Of a stretch of 64,000 bases of DNA, positions 19,459-28,915 are shown piece after piece (position 1 is the stretch's first letter; each line of letters begins with the position of its first letter). A program made the position numbers and the translations under genes. This DNA is from Candidimonas humi (GTDB taxonomy: Bacteria > Pseudomonadota > Gammaproteobacteria > Burkholderiales > Burkholderiaceae_B), in assembly GCF_019166065.1 (NCBI RefSeq), contig NZ_JAHTBN010000001.1, positions 620,001-684,000 on the forward strand, written 5' to 3'. Below the pieces are notes generated by a model. That model was not told where the DNA came from, made no database searches, and saw only the letters and a list, made by a program, of their open reading frames with translations.

Positions 19459-19474
19459 CTGTATAAAAATACAG
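19459..19474. promoter_or_regulatory. LexA (SOS) box of lexA
   Basis: CTGTATAAAAATACAG is a 16-base match to the gammaproteobacterial/betaproteobacterial SOS consensus (CTGT-N8-ACAG with an AT-rich core). It lies 18 bases before the lexA ATG, where it would overlap the promoter. It indicates autorepression by LexA. Confidence 0.9.
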
Positions 19475-19492
19475 GCATATGCCGGGGCAACC

Positions 19493-20191
19493 ATGGCCGT
19501 CAAGCTCACCGCGCGTCAGCAGCAAATCCTCGATCTCATCCGCAGCGAAATCGTGCGCACGGGCTTTCCGCCCACCCGGGCCGAAATCGCCCAGGCGCTG
19601 GGTTTCAAGTCCGCCAATGCCGCCGAAGACCACCTGCGCGCCCTGGCCCGCAAAGGCGCCATCGAGCTCACCGCCGGCGCCTCGCGCGGCATCCGCCTCA
19701 AAGACACGGCGAACCCCGCCGGCGCAGCGGGCGCATCCCTGCCGTCCAGCCTGTCTTCTTCTGCATCCGCCGTGGCCGCGACCCTTTCCGAAGGCCTGGC
19801 GCAGTTGCTGCTGCCCATCGTCGGCCGCGTCGCCGCCGGCAGCCCGATACTTGCCACCGAACACATAGAACGCGAAATCGGCGTAGAGCCTGCGCTGTTC
19901 GACCAGGCGCCCGACTACCTGCTGCGGGTGCGCGGCTCCAGCATGCGCGACGCCGGCATACTCGACGGCGATCTGCTGGCCGTACGCAAGACCCTCGAAG
20001 CGCGCAACGGCCAGATCGTCGTGGCCCGCATCGGCGACGACGTCACCGTCAAGCGCCTCGCGCGCAGCGGCGGCCGCATCCAGTTGCTGCCCGAGAATCC
20101 CGATTTCAAGCCCATCGTCGTGGGCCCCGAAGACGACTTCTCGCTCGAAGGCATAGCGGTGGGCCTGATACGCACCACGCCGCTGCACTGA
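19493..20191 (+). CDS. lexA: LexA repressor, SOS regulator
   Basis: 232 residues, longer than E. coli LexA (202) because of an Ala/Ser-rich linker of about 40 residues between domains. The N-terminal winged helix ([16 protein letters not shown], then [18 protein letters not shown]) binds SOS boxes. The C-terminal latent protease has the Ala-Gly cleavage site in VGRVAAGSP, the catalytic Ser in RGSSMRD and the Lys in DVTVKRLA. RecA-stimulated self-cleavage derepresses the SOS regulon. Longer upstream frames are ignored because the SOS box lies there. Confidence 0.97.
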   Translation: MAVKLTARQQQILDLIRSEIVRTGFPPTRAEIAQALGFKSANAAEDHLRALARKGAIELTAGASRGIRLKDTANPAGAAGASLPSSLSSSASAVAATLSEGLAQLLLPIVGRVAAGSPILATEHIEREIGVEPALFDQAPDYLLRVRGSSMRDAGILDGDLLAVRKTLEARNGQIVVARIGDDVTVKRLARSGGRIQLLPENPDFKPIVVGPEDDFSLEGIAVGLIRTTPLH

Positions 20192-20216
20192 CTTCGCCGC
20201 GCCCCGGGCATCGTCC

Positions 20217-21347
20217 TCAGGGCTGCGGCCCTATGCCCGTGGCCTGGGCCGCAGACTCCACCCGCCACACGAGCCCTTCCATCTTTCTGCGGCTCATATG
20301 CTTCGAAGTCAGGCGGGAATCGACCCGGCTCACGATCACCGACTGCAGCGACGGCACGACGACCGCATACTGGCCCAGGTGCCCGTCCGCCCAGAAGGCC
20401 GGCCGCAATAGTTTTGCCCCCCGAGGGCGCTCGCCGCTGGCGGGAACGCTGGTCCACCACATGTATCCATAGCCCCCGGTCGCATTGTTCGAGTCGGGGC
20501 GCGTCGATTCGGCCACCCATGCCGCCGGCACGACCTGCCTGCCGCGCCAGCGGCCGTCGTGCAGGTACAGAAGCGCGAAACGGGCAAGGTCCCGGGTACT
20601 CATCCTGATCGGATACGCGGGGTAGCGGGTCGAGGGCTCGCCGCTCAAATAGCGCCCGTCCGACGGAAGATAGTCCTGCATGCCGATGGGATCCGCGATT
20701 TCCGTCTTCAGCGCCTCGAAAATACGCTTGCCGGTGGCCCTTTCGTAGATGGCGCCGACCGTATTGAAGTCCCAGTTGTTGTAATACCAGAACGTGCCCG
20801 GCGCATGGCTGTAGCGCGGCGGCTTGGACGCCTTCATACCGGCCGTCTCATAGACGCTGGCGTGATAGACGCCCGAACGGGCCTCCAGCAACATGCACAA
20901 GGTCGCCTCCTTTTCGGCCGGCGACAGCGACGGGGGCTCGTCATCGATGCCAAGTTGCCCCAGGGTGTCGTCCAGGCGCAGGAGGCCCCGCGCGACGGCG
21001 ATTCCGACCAGGGCGCTCATGAAGCTCTTGCGGACCGAATAAAGATTGGACTTTCTCGAAATATCGCCCCACTGAGCGACGACCCAGCCATTGCGGACGA
21101 TCATGCCGGCGGTCGAGCCTTCTTGTTTTGCGTACGCAAGCGCGCTTTCGATACCAGTCTGCGAGAACCCCTGCGTCGCCGGGTCAGCACGGGCCCATGC
21201 GGCGGTAGGGAACACGGATGTCGCGCCTTGCCCTTGGAACTGCGATGCCGCGGCCGCAGGCGGCGGCTCCGCCGCACACGCGGCCAGCATCGAGGCCGGG
21301 GCAATGAAAAGGGCCATGGCAGCGGTGAGGCGCAGGAGATAATTCAC
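20217..21347 (-). CDS. Serine hydrolase (beta-lactamase/penicillin-binding class C fold), lipoprotein
   Basis: 376 residues with a lipoprotein signal (lipobox LAAC near residue 23). The class C beta-lactamase/D-alanyl esterase fold is indicated by SVRK (SxxK nucleophile motif) and YNN (YxN motif) in the middle, with WWTS near the C-terminal part. It is probably an envelope-anchored esterase or peptidase. Nothing in the sequence shows true beta-lactamase activity. It starts 30 bases after the trmD stop, in the position where rplS stands in many bacteria, and converges with lexA. Confidence 0.82.
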   Translation of the reverse strand: MNYLLRLTAAMALFIAPASMLAACAAEPPPAAAASQFQGQGATSVFPTAAWARADPATQGFSQTGIESALAYAKQEGSTAGMIVRNGWVVAQWGDISRKSNLYSVRKSFMSALVGIAVARGLLRLDDTLGQLGIDDEPPSLSPAEKEATLCMLLEARSGVYHASVYETAGMKASKPPRYSHAPGTFWYYNNWDFNTVGAIYERATGKRIFEALKTEIADPIGMQDYLPSDGRYLSGEPSTRYPAYPIRMSTRDLARFALLYLHDGRWRGRQVVPAAWVAESTRPDSNNATGGYGYMWWTSVPASGERPRGAKLLRPAFWADGHLGQYAVVVPSLQSVIVSRVDSRLTSKHMSRRKMEGLVWRVESAAQATGIGPQP

Positions 21348-21377
21348 GAATCGCCCTCGCTGGCCTTGTGGCGCGGC

Positions 21378-22151
21378 TCAGTGCGAGGCAGGTGGCTGTA
21401 TGTCGGCCGCAAGCCGAGCCAGATAGGCCTCGTCCTCGCGCGACAACAGGCCTTGCTCGCGCGCACGACCGATCAGGTCGGGGCGCCGCTGCCAGCTCAG
21501 GCGCAGCGATTGCCGGCGGCGCCACAGGGCAATATGGGCGTGATGGCCGGACAGCAGCTCGGGCGGCACGGCCGCGCCCTCGTAGACTTCCGGACGGGTG
21601 TAGTGCGGGCTGTCGAGCAGCCCGCTCAAGGCGGGGTTGAAAGAATCCTGCACCGCCGATTCGGCGTCGTTCAGGGCGCCGGGCAGCAGGCGCACCGCCG
21701 CGTCGACGATCGCCAGCGCCGGGATCTCGCCGCCCGAGAGCACGAAGTCGCCCATCGATACTTCTTCGGTAACGCAGCGGTCGATGAAGCGCTGGTCCAC
21801 GCCTTCGTAGCGGCCGCAAACCAGGGTCGCCCCGCCCTCTTGCAGCAGGCGCTGCGCCATGGCCTGGTCGAAGCGCTTGCCGGTCGGGCTCATCAGCATG
21901 ACGGCCCCAGGCGTCCCGCGCTGCGCCTGCGCGTCTCGCACCGCCTGTTCCAGCGGGCCGGCCATCATCACCATGCCGGGACCGCCGCCATAGGGGCGAT
22001 CATCCACCGTGCGGTGCACGTCCCGCGCGTATTCGCGCGGGTTCCACAACACCAGCTCCCACAAGCCCTGCTTGTGCGCACGGCCCGTGACGCCCAGGTC
22101 GCGCACCGCCTGGAATATGTCGGGAAACAGCGTCACGATGTCAAAGCGCAT
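21378..22151 (-). CDS. trmD: tRNA (guanine37-N1)-methyltransferase
   Basis: 257 residues, TrmD size. The N-terminus [13 protein letters not shown] and the trefoil-knot SAM-binding segments ([31 protein letters not shown]) are canonical. It methylates G37 next to the anticodon of a subset of tRNAs and prevents +1 frameshifting. A longer upstream frame overlaps rimM and is not used. It is third in rpsP-rimM-trmD. Confidence 0.97.
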   Translation of the reverse strand: MRFDIVTLFPDIFQAVRDLGVTGRAHKQGLWELVLWNPREYARDVHRTVDDRPYGGGPGMVMMAGPLEQAVRDAQAQRGTPGAVMLMSPTGKRFDQAMAQRLLQEGGATLVCGRYEGVDQRFIDRCVTEEVSMGDFVLSGGEIPALAIVDAAVRLLPGALNDAESAVQDSFNPALSGLLDSPHYTRPEVYEGAAVPPELLSGHHAHIALWRRRQSLRLSWQRRPDLIGRAREQGLLSREDEAYLARLAADIQPPASH

Positions 22152-22200
22152 GGCCCTGCCCCGGATGGATGAATAGAAAAATGATAAAAGGCCGGCTGCG

Positions 22201-22824
22201 TCAGAAATCGAGCGGCCAATCGCTGTCGATGCGCTTGGCGGCCAGATCCACCGCCCCGATGTGCGCCGCCACGAACGGCACCAATACCTCGAGAGGCCGC
22301 CCCTTGGCATCCAGCACGGGCACCGGCGCGCCCTGCGCGTCCAGCCCGGCGCGTTCCACGCGCAGCAAGGCGTGCGCACCGTTGTCGGCGACGTCCTGCA
22401 CCACGCCGATCAGCGCGCTGGCGCCGTCTTCGGCGACACCGTACAGGCTGCAGCCGATCAGGTCGATCCAGTAGTACTCATCGTCTTCGGGCGCGGGGAA
22501 CTCGCTGCGCGGCACCCATACCGTATGCCCCTTGAAGGACTCGGCAGCATTGCGGTCGGGAGACAAATCCAGTTGCGCGACAATGGCGGCGCCCTGCGGG
22601 CGGCTGGCCTGCACGCGCGCGTGGCGCGCATACGGCAAAGCGCCCGCACCCCCATGGACGGGAACGGGCGCTTTCAACCACCATGACGCGGTGTCGAGCA
22701 ATACATCGGCCTGGGCCGAATGCGGCTGCACCTTCACCCAGCCCCGGATGCCGTACGCCGCGACAATGCGCCCGAGCTCTATCAGGTCGGGCGGCACGGT
22801 GGCGCTATGGCGGTCTTCAGGCAT
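22201..22824 (-). CDS. rimM: 16S rRNA processing / 30S maturation factor RimM
   Basis: 207 residues. The N-terminal RimM barrel ([19 protein letters not shown]) is followed by the PRC-barrel-like C-terminal domain (YYWIDLIGC and LVPFVAAHI). It binds ribosomal protein S19 and assists maturation of the 30S head. It lies between rpsP (57-base gap) and trmD (49-base gap), the usual order. Confidence 0.95.
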   Translation of the reverse strand: MPEDRHSATVPPDLIELGRIVAAYGIRGWVKVQPHSAQADVLLDTASWWLKAPVPVHGGAGALPYARHARVQASRPQGAAIVAQLDLSPDRNAAESFKGHTVWVPRSEFPAPEDDEYYWIDLIGCSLYGVAEDGASALIGVVQDVADNGAHALLRVERAGLDAQGAPVPVLDAKGRPLEVLVPFVAAHIGAVDLAAKRIDSDWPLDF

Positions 22825-22881
22825 GGGCCGGGCACCGGCAGGCGCCGCAAGCGCTATGCCTGCGAGCGGCGCGAGCCATGC

Positions 22882-23136
22882 TCAGGCAGCGGCCTTGGCG
22901 GAGAATTCCTTGACCAGGCGAGCAACGGCCGGCGAAACCTGGGCGCCTTGGCCGGCCCAGTATTCGACACGGTCAAGCGCGAGACGCAGGTTTTCCTGGC
23001 CTTCGCCGCCGACGGGGTTGTAAAAGCCCACGCGCTCGATGAAGCGGCCATCGCGACGGTTACGCGAATCGGCTGCCACGACATTGTAAAACGGACGCTT
23101 CTTCGAGCCGCCACGGGCAAGACGAATCACAACCAT
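22882..23136 (-). CDS. rpsP: 30S ribosomal protein S16
   Basis: 84 residues beginning [17 protein letters not shown], the S16 signature, with [14 protein letters not shown]. It is a small structural protein of the 30S body and the first gene of rpsP-rimM-trmD. The long upstream extension of the frame has no family resemblance and is excluded. Confidence 0.97.
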   Translation of the reverse strand: MVVIRLARGGSKKRPFYNVVAADSRNRRDGRFIERVGFYNPVGGEGQENLRLALDRVEYWAGQGAQVSPAVARLVKEFSAKAAA

Positions 23137-23392
23137 GGGTAATCCTTTGAAAATTATGCGAAAAACGTGAGATTCTAGCACTTCGAGGGCAGATGAGCAA
23201 ACATCCGGCCGGCAAAAAAGCGCGCGAGTCGAGAAAAACACAACAGCCGGGCAAGGCCTGCGGCCGCGCGGGCACGGCAACCCATTCTTGCCGCGGCGGT
23301 ACGCAGCCCGGCGCAAACAAAGCGCGGCACCGCGAACGGCAGGCGCAGTATGTGGCGCCGCAACGCGCGGACCCGGCGGCAGAACAACCGTC

Positions 23393-23650
23393 TCAGCGGC
23401 GCGCCAGGAAATGCACCGAGGTCTCTCCCGACTCGATCTGGCGCAACAGCGGATTGCCGGTCTGCCTGGCAAAGGCCTGGAAATCGCGGACTGCGTGCGG
23501 GTCGGTGGTGATCACCTTGAGCACTTGCCCGGTGGTCAATTGCGCCAGGGCCTTCTTGGCGCGCAGGATCGGCAAGGGGCATTTCAGCCCCGTGGCGTCC
23601 ACCTCGAGATCGGCCGCCGGCGCGGCATTGGTATCGCTAGTGTCGTTCAT
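23393..23650 (-). CDS. TusA/SirA-family sulfur carrier-like protein
   Basis: 85 residues with the TusA signature [15 protein letters not shown], whose Cys carries the persulfide, and a C-terminal beta-strand (SVHFLARR). Members relay sulfur for tRNA thiolation, molybdenum cofactor or other pathways. It has an acidic N-terminal extension of about 15 residues. The start MNDTSD is preferred over an upstream Met in a basic stretch. It follows alaS on the same strand after 104 bases. The partner in sulfur relay cannot be assigned here. Confidence 0.85.
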   Translation of the reverse strand: MNDTSDTNAAPAADLEVDATGLKCPLPILRAKKALAQLTTGQVLKVITTDPHAVRDFQAFARQTGNPLLRQIESGETSVHFLARR

Positions 23651-23754
23651 GATTGCAGGTCGACGCCGCCAGGCCGTCCCGGGCATCCGGCCGGACCCCG
23701 GGGCCGCGCAGATGGCGGCTGTAAAGAATAGCGTGGCGCCGCTTCATGTCAGTA

Positions 23755-26373
23755 TCAGGCCAGGCGCTCGCGCACCCAGGGCTCGACGCCCGACATCGCC
23801 GCAGGCAGCGCGGCCACATCGGTGCCGCCGCCCATGGCCATGTCCGGCCGCCCGCCGCCCTTGCCGCCCAGGCGCGCGGCGACGCTGCCCACCAGCTCGC
23901 CGGCCTTGACCTTGGAAACCAGGTCCGCGGTCACGCCCGCTACCAGGCTGATCTTGCCCTCGGCCTCGGTGGCCAACAGGATCACGCCGGACTTCACGCG
24001 CCCTTTCAGGTCGTCGACGATGCCGCGCAAGGCCTTGGGATCGGTGCCCTTCAATTGCGCCACCAGCAGCCTGGCGCCGCCCAGCTCGACGGCCTGGTCC
24101 AGCAGGTCGGAACTGGCCAGCGCAGCCAGCTTGCTCTTGGCCTGCTCCAGGTCGTGCTCGGTCGTCTTGAGCTGGCCTTGCAGTTGGCCGATACGTTCGG
24201 TCAGCTCGGCCGGCTGCGATTTCAGCATGCCCGCGGCGCGCTGCAAGGTGGCCGAGGTCTGCTGCGCCCAGGCCAGAGCGTTGTCGCCCGTGATCGCCTC
24301 GACGCGGCGCACGCCCGCGGCCACGCCGCCCTCGGACAGAATCTTGAACATGCCGATATCGCCCGTGCGCTGCACGTGCGTGCCGCCGCACAGTTCGCGC
24401 GAGAAGCCGATATCCAGCACACGCACCGTATCGCCGTACTTTTCGCCGAACAGCGCCATGGCGCCGCCCTTGACCGCGTCGTCGTAGGCCATGATCTGCG
24501 TGCCGACCGGCTCGTTCTTCAGCACCTCGGCATTGACGATGCGCTCGACCTCGGCGATCTGCTCGGCCGACATGGGCGCGTCGTGCGCGAAGTCGAAGCG
24601 GGTCTTGTCGGGGTCGACCAGCGAGCCACGCTGCTGCACGTGACCGCCCAGCACCTGGCGCAAGGCCTTGTGCATGAGGTGCGTGGCGGAGTGATTGCGC
24701 ATGGTGCGGGCGCGGCGCTGGCCGTCGACCTGCGCATCCAGCGTGTCGCCCACGGACAGCGTGCCGCTGGCCAGCCGGCCGTGATGGCCGAAGACCCCGC
24801 TCTGGATTTTCTGCGTATCGGCCACATCGAAGCGGGCCTGCTCGCCTTCCAGGACGCCGGTGTCGCCCACCTGGCCGCCCGATTCCGCATAGAAAGGCGT
24901 GGCGTCCAGCACCACGACAGCCTGCTGCCCGGCCTGCACAGAGTCGACCTCTGAGCCTTCCACATACAGCGCGGTGACCTTGCCCTGGCCGGCCAGATGC
25001 TCATAGCCGTCGAAGCGGGTCTGTGCGCCGTGGTAGCTAAGGCCTTCGGCGGCCTTGAACTTGCCGGCCGCGCGCGCCTGGTCGCGCTGGCGCGTCATCG
25101 CCTGGTCGAAACCTTCGAGATCGACCTCGACCTCGCGCTCGCGGCAGATGTCGGCCGTCAGGTCGACCGGGAAACCATAAGTGTCGTACAAGGTGAACAG
25201 CGTGTGGCCGTCCAGCGTGCCCTGCGCGGGCACATCGGCCAGCGCGGCATCGAGAATGCGCATGCCGTTTTCCAGCGTCTCGCTGAAGCGCTCTTCTTCC
25301 TGGCGCAACACCTGCTCGACGCGCTCCTGCTTGGCGGCCAGCTCGGGATAGGCTTGGCCCATCTGCTGCACCAGGTCGCCCACCAGCTTGTGGAAGAAAG
25401 GCTGCGTCTGGCCCAGCTTGTAGCCATGGCGCAGCGCGCGGCGCACGATGCGGCGCAAGACATAGCCGCGCCCTTCATTGCTGGGAATCACGCCATCGAC
25501 CACCAGGAAACTGCAGGCGCGTATATGGTCGGCGATTACCTTGAGCGAATTGTTCTGCAGATCGGCCGTGCCTGTTTCACGCGCAGCCGCCTTGATGAGC
25601 GCCTGGAACAGGTCGATCTCGTAATTGGAATGCATATGCTGCAGCACCGCGGCGATGCGTTCCAGGCCCATGCCGGTATCGACACAGGGCTTGGGCAGGC
25701 GCGGCATATTCCCCGCGGCGTCGCGCTCGAACTGCATGAACACCAGGTTCCAGATCTCGATGTAGCGGTCGCCGTCTTCTTCGGGAGAGCCCGGGGGCCC
25801 GCCCCAGATCTCGGGGCCGTGGTCGTAGAAAATCTCGGAGCATGGCCCGCAAGGGCCCGTGTCGGCCATCTGCCAGAAATTGTCCGACGCGTAGCGGGCG
25901 CCCTTGTTGTCGCCGATGCGCACAATGCGCTCGGGCGGCACGCCGATTTCCTTGGCCCAGATGTCGTAGGCCTCGTCGTCTTCCTGGTAGACCGTCACCC
26001 ACAGCTTCTCGGCCGGCAGCTTGTATACCGCAGTCAGCAATTCCCAGGCATAGCGTATGGCATCCTGCTTGAAATAATCGCCGAAGCTGAAATTACCCAG
26101 CATTTCGAAGAAAGTGTGGTGCCGCGCGGTATAGCCTACGTTTTCCAGGTCGTTGTGCTTGCCCCCGGCGCGCACGCAGCGCTGCGAGGTAGTGGCCCGC
26201 TTGTAGGGGCGCGTCTCCTTGCCAGTGAACACGTCCTTGAACTGCACCATGCCCGCGTTGGTGAACAACAGGGTCGGGTCATTGGCCGGCACCAGCGGCG
26301 AGGACGGCACGATCTGGTGGCCCTTGGATTCGAAGAACGATAGGAACTTCTGGCGGATTTCGGAGGTTTTCAT
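23755..26373 (-). CDS. alaS: Alanyl-tRNA synthetase
   Basis: 872 residues. It has a class II aminoacylation domain ([18 protein letters not shown] at the start, then [19 protein letters not shown]), an editing domain with the zinc motif HSATHLMH and [11 protein letters not shown], and a C-terminal Ala/Gly-rich C-Ala domain ([11 protein letters not shown]). It charges and proofreads tRNA-Ala. The start MKTSEI is conserved, and longer upstream frames run into the repeat region. A possible TATAAT lies about 35 bases upstream. Confidence 0.97.
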   Translation of the reverse strand: MKTSEIRQKFLSFFESKGHQIVPSSPLVPANDPTLLFTNAGMVQFKDVFTGKETRPYKRATTSQRCVRAGGKHNDLENVGYTARHHTFFEMLGNFSFGDYFKQDAIRYAWELLTAVYKLPAEKLWVTVYQEDDEAYDIWAKEIGVPPERIVRIGDNKGARYASDNFWQMADTGPCGPCSEIFYDHGPEIWGGPPGSPEEDGDRYIEIWNLVFMQFERDAAGNMPRLPKPCVDTGMGLERIAAVLQHMHSNYEIDLFQALIKAAARETGTADLQNNSLKVIADHIRACSFLVVDGVIPSNEGRGYVLRRIVRRALRHGYKLGQTQPFFHKLVGDLVQQMGQAYPELAAKQERVEQVLRQEEERFSETLENGMRILDAALADVPAQGTLDGHTLFTLYDTYGFPVDLTADICREREVEVDLEGFDQAMTRQRDQARAAGKFKAAEGLSYHGAQTRFDGYEHLAGQGKVTALYVEGSEVDSVQAGQQAVVVLDATPFYAESGGQVGDTGVLEGEQARFDVADTQKIQSGVFGHHGRLASGTLSVGDTLDAQVDGQRRARTMRNHSATHLMHKALRQVLGGHVQQRGSLVDPDKTRFDFAHDAPMSAEQIAEVERIVNAEVLKNEPVGTQIMAYDDAVKGGAMALFGEKYGDTVRVLDIGFSRELCGGTHVQRTGDIGMFKILSEGGVAAGVRRVEAITGDNALAWAQQTSATLQRAAGMLKSQPAELTERIGQLQGQLKTTEHDLEQAKSKLAALASSDLLDQAVELGGARLLVAQLKGTDPKALRGIVDDLKGRVKSGVILLATEAEGKISLVAGVTADLVSKVKAGELVGSVAARLGGKGGGRPDMAMGGGTDVAALPAAMSGVEPWVRERLA

Positions 26374-26407
26374 TACAGAAAAACGCTGGCTTGATGGGTA
26401 ATCGTCG

Positions 26408-26413
26408 ATTATA
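26408..26413 (-). promoter_or_regulatory. Candidate -10 box of alaS
   Basis: TATAAT on the minus strand, 35 bases upstream of the alaS ATG. A convincing -35 at 16-18 bases is not evident; the best is TTGGCT near 26433-26438 at 19 bases. Confidence 0.3.
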
Positions 26414-26435
26414 GAGGGTGTGACAAAAAAAAAGC

Positions 26436-26750
26436 CAAGGCCACGCCCAAAGCACCCCACACCCCGACGAACCAGGCCCACACCACCCACCAGCCTATAG
26501 AACAAGTGGAGAGAATGGGACATCTCCCGCAGGCGAGCGGGTCACCGAGCCGAAGGGAAATACCCCATTCCAGGCCGCACTTGAAGAACCCGCACCCCGC
26601 CGAACCAAAACCCACAACCCCCGCCCGTCCGCAGAGCCAGCGGAGAGAACGGGGTGCCTCCTGGAGGCGAGTGGGTCATCGAGCCGGAAGGAGGTACCCC
26701 GTTCTAGGCCGCGCCTAAAGAACCCGACAGCTCGACGAACCAAACACATC
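26436..26750. repeat. About 2.4 copies of a ~134-bp tandem repeat with internal inverted repeats
   Basis: Related blocks begin at about 26436, 26571 and 26705 (CAAGGCC/CAGGCCG/TAGGCCG words). The GAGAGAATGGG and GAGAGAACGGG landmarks at 26509 and 26643 are exactly 134 bases apart. Each full unit carries an outer inverted repeat: GAATGGG...CCCATTC in the first copy and GAACGGGG...CCCCGTTC in the second. The stem therefore differs by paired changes. It lies between the 3' end of pilV and the 5' end of alaS. No reading frame across it looks like a gene. Confidence 0.75.
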
Positions 26751-26765
26751 ACATGAGCAAACGCC

Positions 26766-27920
26766 CTACTCGATGCACAAATAACCCGTAGTGCGACCAT
26801 CCGGCGCAGGCTGGTTGCCGCTATCTGAAATCTGCACCACAGTGAAACCATTGGGACACGAACAAGCATCGGTCAAGGGATTCGCGGTCGACGCCCCGCT
26901 CGAATTGCGGCAGCCATACAGACTATTGATGGAAAAACCGCCGCCCGCCCCGCCGATGCGGCGCCACGAGCCCGACCGGCACATCAGCAGCCCGCCATAA
27001 TATTCGCGCGCCACCGCCCCCGTCTGCGCGCAAACCGCGCCGGCATTTTCCTGTGCCTCGATCGTCACATAATCCCGCACCTTCAGCGAACCACGCGTCT
27101 CCAAATTGCCCGCCACACTCGCCCTGCCCTGGAAATCGGGATCGCGCGCATCCCCCACCCGCAGATAAGCCAGGTGCGCGAGATTGGCTGCAGTCACCGC
27201 CATGGCCAGCGTGCCGGCCGGCAAGGCCGGCATATCCGCGGCCGGCGGATTGTCGTAGCCGAAGGCCGGGCCCAATATCTGCGCCGCGTTGCGGGCCTGC
27301 ACCGCCCCGCCCCAACCCTGGGCGCCCAGCAGCCAGTGCGCCAGCATGTGCTCGTCCACCGCGCCTCGGCGCAACAAAGGACGGCCGCTATAGACCAGGG
27401 CCTCGATGCGGCAGTCGCCCGCATCGGGACAAGCGGCGCCGCTGCGCAATATGCGCAACGACACCGGCATGCCCAGCGGCCCCAACTCGGGAAAACCGCG
27501 CGACAGCAGACCGTCGGCCCGCAGCTCCGCCAGGCTGGGCGCGGACCAGTCAACATAGCCGCGCCCGGCAAGCGCCTGCGGGTCCGCGGCGCCGGCCAGC
27601 TCGCGGTCGTAGCGCTCTATATACGCCTGCGCCGCCTGGCGCACCGTCAGCATCCAACCGGCCAGGCTCCTGGCCGCCGCCGCGTCCAAAGCCAGGGCCA
27701 GCGCATGTGCGCCCCAGACCGCCAGCAACACTGCCAGTGCAGCAGCCAGCATCAACTCCAGCAGTACATAGCCGCGCTGGCAACTGCCGGCCGGCCCGCG
27801 CGACGTGCTCCTGGCGCGAGTCCCACGCGCAACGCGGGCCGCGAAGGCTTGCGATACAACGAACATGCCGCGCGGCGCCCGCGGCCCCAAAGACATGCCT
27901 GGCCGGGCTGGCCGCATCAT
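26766..27920 (-). CDS. pilV: Type IVb minor pilin / tip protein, PilV-like
   Basis: 384 residues from the ATG that overlaps the pilS stop (GGATGATG). After a roughly 50-residue basic leader comes a type IV prepilin site, RG|YVLLELMLAAALAVLLAVWG, with Glu at +5 of the mature protein. The rest is a long globular region ending in a Cys-rich tail (GCRNSSG, DACSCPNGF, GYLCIE). R64-type PilV forms the pilus tip and determines recipient binding. Here no recombinase gene or inverted shufflon segments are visible, so the tip is apparently fixed. A TTG further upstream (27962) is an alternative start. Last gene of the pil cluster. Confidence 0.78.
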   Translation of the reverse strand: MMRPARPGMSLGPRAPRGMFVVSQAFAARVARGTRARSTSRGPAGSCQRGYVLLELMLAAALAVLLAVWGAHALALALDAAAARSLAGWMLTVRQAAQAYIERYDRELAGAADPQALAGRGYVDWSAPSLAELRADGLLSRGFPELGPLGMPVSLRILRSGAACPDAGDCRIEALVYSGRPLLRRGAVDEHMLAHWLLGAQGWGGAVQARNAAQILGPAFGYDNPPAADMPALPAGTLAMAVTAANLAHLAYLRVGDARDPDFQGRASVAGNLETRGSLKVRDYVTIEAQENAGAVCAQTGAVAREYYGGLLMCRSGSWRRIGGAGGGFSINSLYGCRNSSGASTANPLTDACSCPNGFTVVQISDSGNQPAPDGRTTGYLCIE

Positions 27921-28684
27921 CCGGCCACGAACACGAAAGTATTGACGTCCCCCTTGGCGCAATGCGATTGCGCTGCCATGGCGCTATAGGCAACGGTATC
28001 GTCCTTGATCGTCACGGCCGCCTGTCCTCCCGCGGCCACGCTCATGTTTTCCGAAACGCGCTGCATCACCGAGGCGATGGCAGGGCAAGCGGCATGGCTG
28101 ACATTGCTGAGCGTGATGGAAAAGGCGGCACCCGCCTCCACCGGCTCGACCGTGACCTGGCCGTCGCTGCCCAGGCCATGCATCACCTTGACGTTGGCGT
28201 CCTCGCCGCTGACCGACAGCACGCCCGAATCGCGCAGCAGGCTGGCAAGATTCGAGGTCTGTATAGCCTCATAGGGCAAGGCCGTGCCCGGCGCAGCATT
28301 GACCCGGGCTTGCGCGATGAAGCGCGCCAGCTCCTCGCCCACCCTGGGCACCTTGTTCTCCACCACGTAACTGCCTATGGCCGGTATGCCGATGATGGCC
28401 AGCAGCAGCACGATGGCGGTGACGATGGAAACCTCGACCAGAGAAAAGCCGCGCTGGCCGTCATAGCAGCGCCACGCGCCGCGGCCCTGTCCATGGTCTT
28501 TTCCGTTTCCCTGTCCATGGTCCTGTCCGTTTCCCTGCCCATGGTCCTGCCCCTGCTCCCGTCTCTGTTCCTGTCCGCGTTCTTGGTCCCGTTCCTGCTC
28601 CTGGCTCCGCAGCCAGGAAGAATCGACTGCGCCGGCGGCCATGCCGGCTGCCTGCGGTGTCGTGGAAATATTGCGAGTGGACAT
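27917..28684 (-). CDS. pilS: Type IVb major prepilin, PilS-like, with unusually long leader
   Basis: 255 residues. The start at 28684 is chosen because AAGGAG lies 9 bases upstream. The prepilin peptidase site is RG|FSLVEVSIVTAIVLLLAIIG at residues 78-80, with Glu at +5. The mature pilin is about 176 residues and contains two Cys near the C-terminal half (HAACPAI and SHCAKG), suiting a disulfide-bounded D-region. The leader is about 79 residues, much longer than the 13-30 typical of type IVb prepilins. Residues about 28-68 are Gln/Glu/Asp/Gly/Arg repeats encoded by tandem DNA repeats. It is 231 bases downstream of pilR and overlaps the pilV start. Confidence 0.85.
   Translation of the reverse strand: MSTRNISTTPQAAGMAAGAVDSSWLRSQEQERDQERGQEQRREQGQDHGQGNGQDHGQGNGKDHGQGRGAWRCYDGQRGFSLVEVSIVTAIVLLLAIIGIPAIGSYVVENKVPRVGEELARFIAQARVNAAPGTALPYEAIQTSNLASLLRDSGVLSVSGEDANVKVMHGLGSDGQVTVEPVEAGAAFSITLSNVSHAACPAIASVMQRVSENMSVAAGGQAAVTIKDDTVAYSAMAAQSHCAKGDVNTFVFVAG
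28488..28608. repeat. 24-bp / 6-bp tandem repeat inside the pilS leader
   Basis: Two near-identical 24-base units (28488-28511 and 28512-28535, CTGTCCATGGTCYTKTCCGT plus TTCC) pass into progressively degenerate CTGYYC hexamers up to about 28608. On the minus strand they encode GQGNGKDH-type and QEQ/ER-type repeats. The unit is a multiple of three, so copy changes would alter leader length and keep the frame. Confidence 0.85.
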
Positions 28685-28915
28685 GGGCTGTCTCCTTGGT
28701 GTTGGTCGTCCGGGATTTTCCGGGCGGTGGATGGTTGTCGTGGGTATGAACACAAATGCACAAATGAATTAAGGGCCGTAGGCGGTGAACTATGGGCTGC
28801 GGGCTGGACTCGCCAGATCGAACCGGGGTACTCAGGCAAACAGGCTGTCCAAGAAAAAACGCAAGGAATACGCCGCAGACGAAACACGCGGCAACGCCCA
28901 CGCAAGCGACACGCG

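Noticed and set aside
26374-26769. Possible small genes or an R64-type shufflon next to pilV
   Set aside because: Frames are broken by the 134-bp repeats, no 19-bp inverted sfx-like repeats were found, and no recombinase gene is present.
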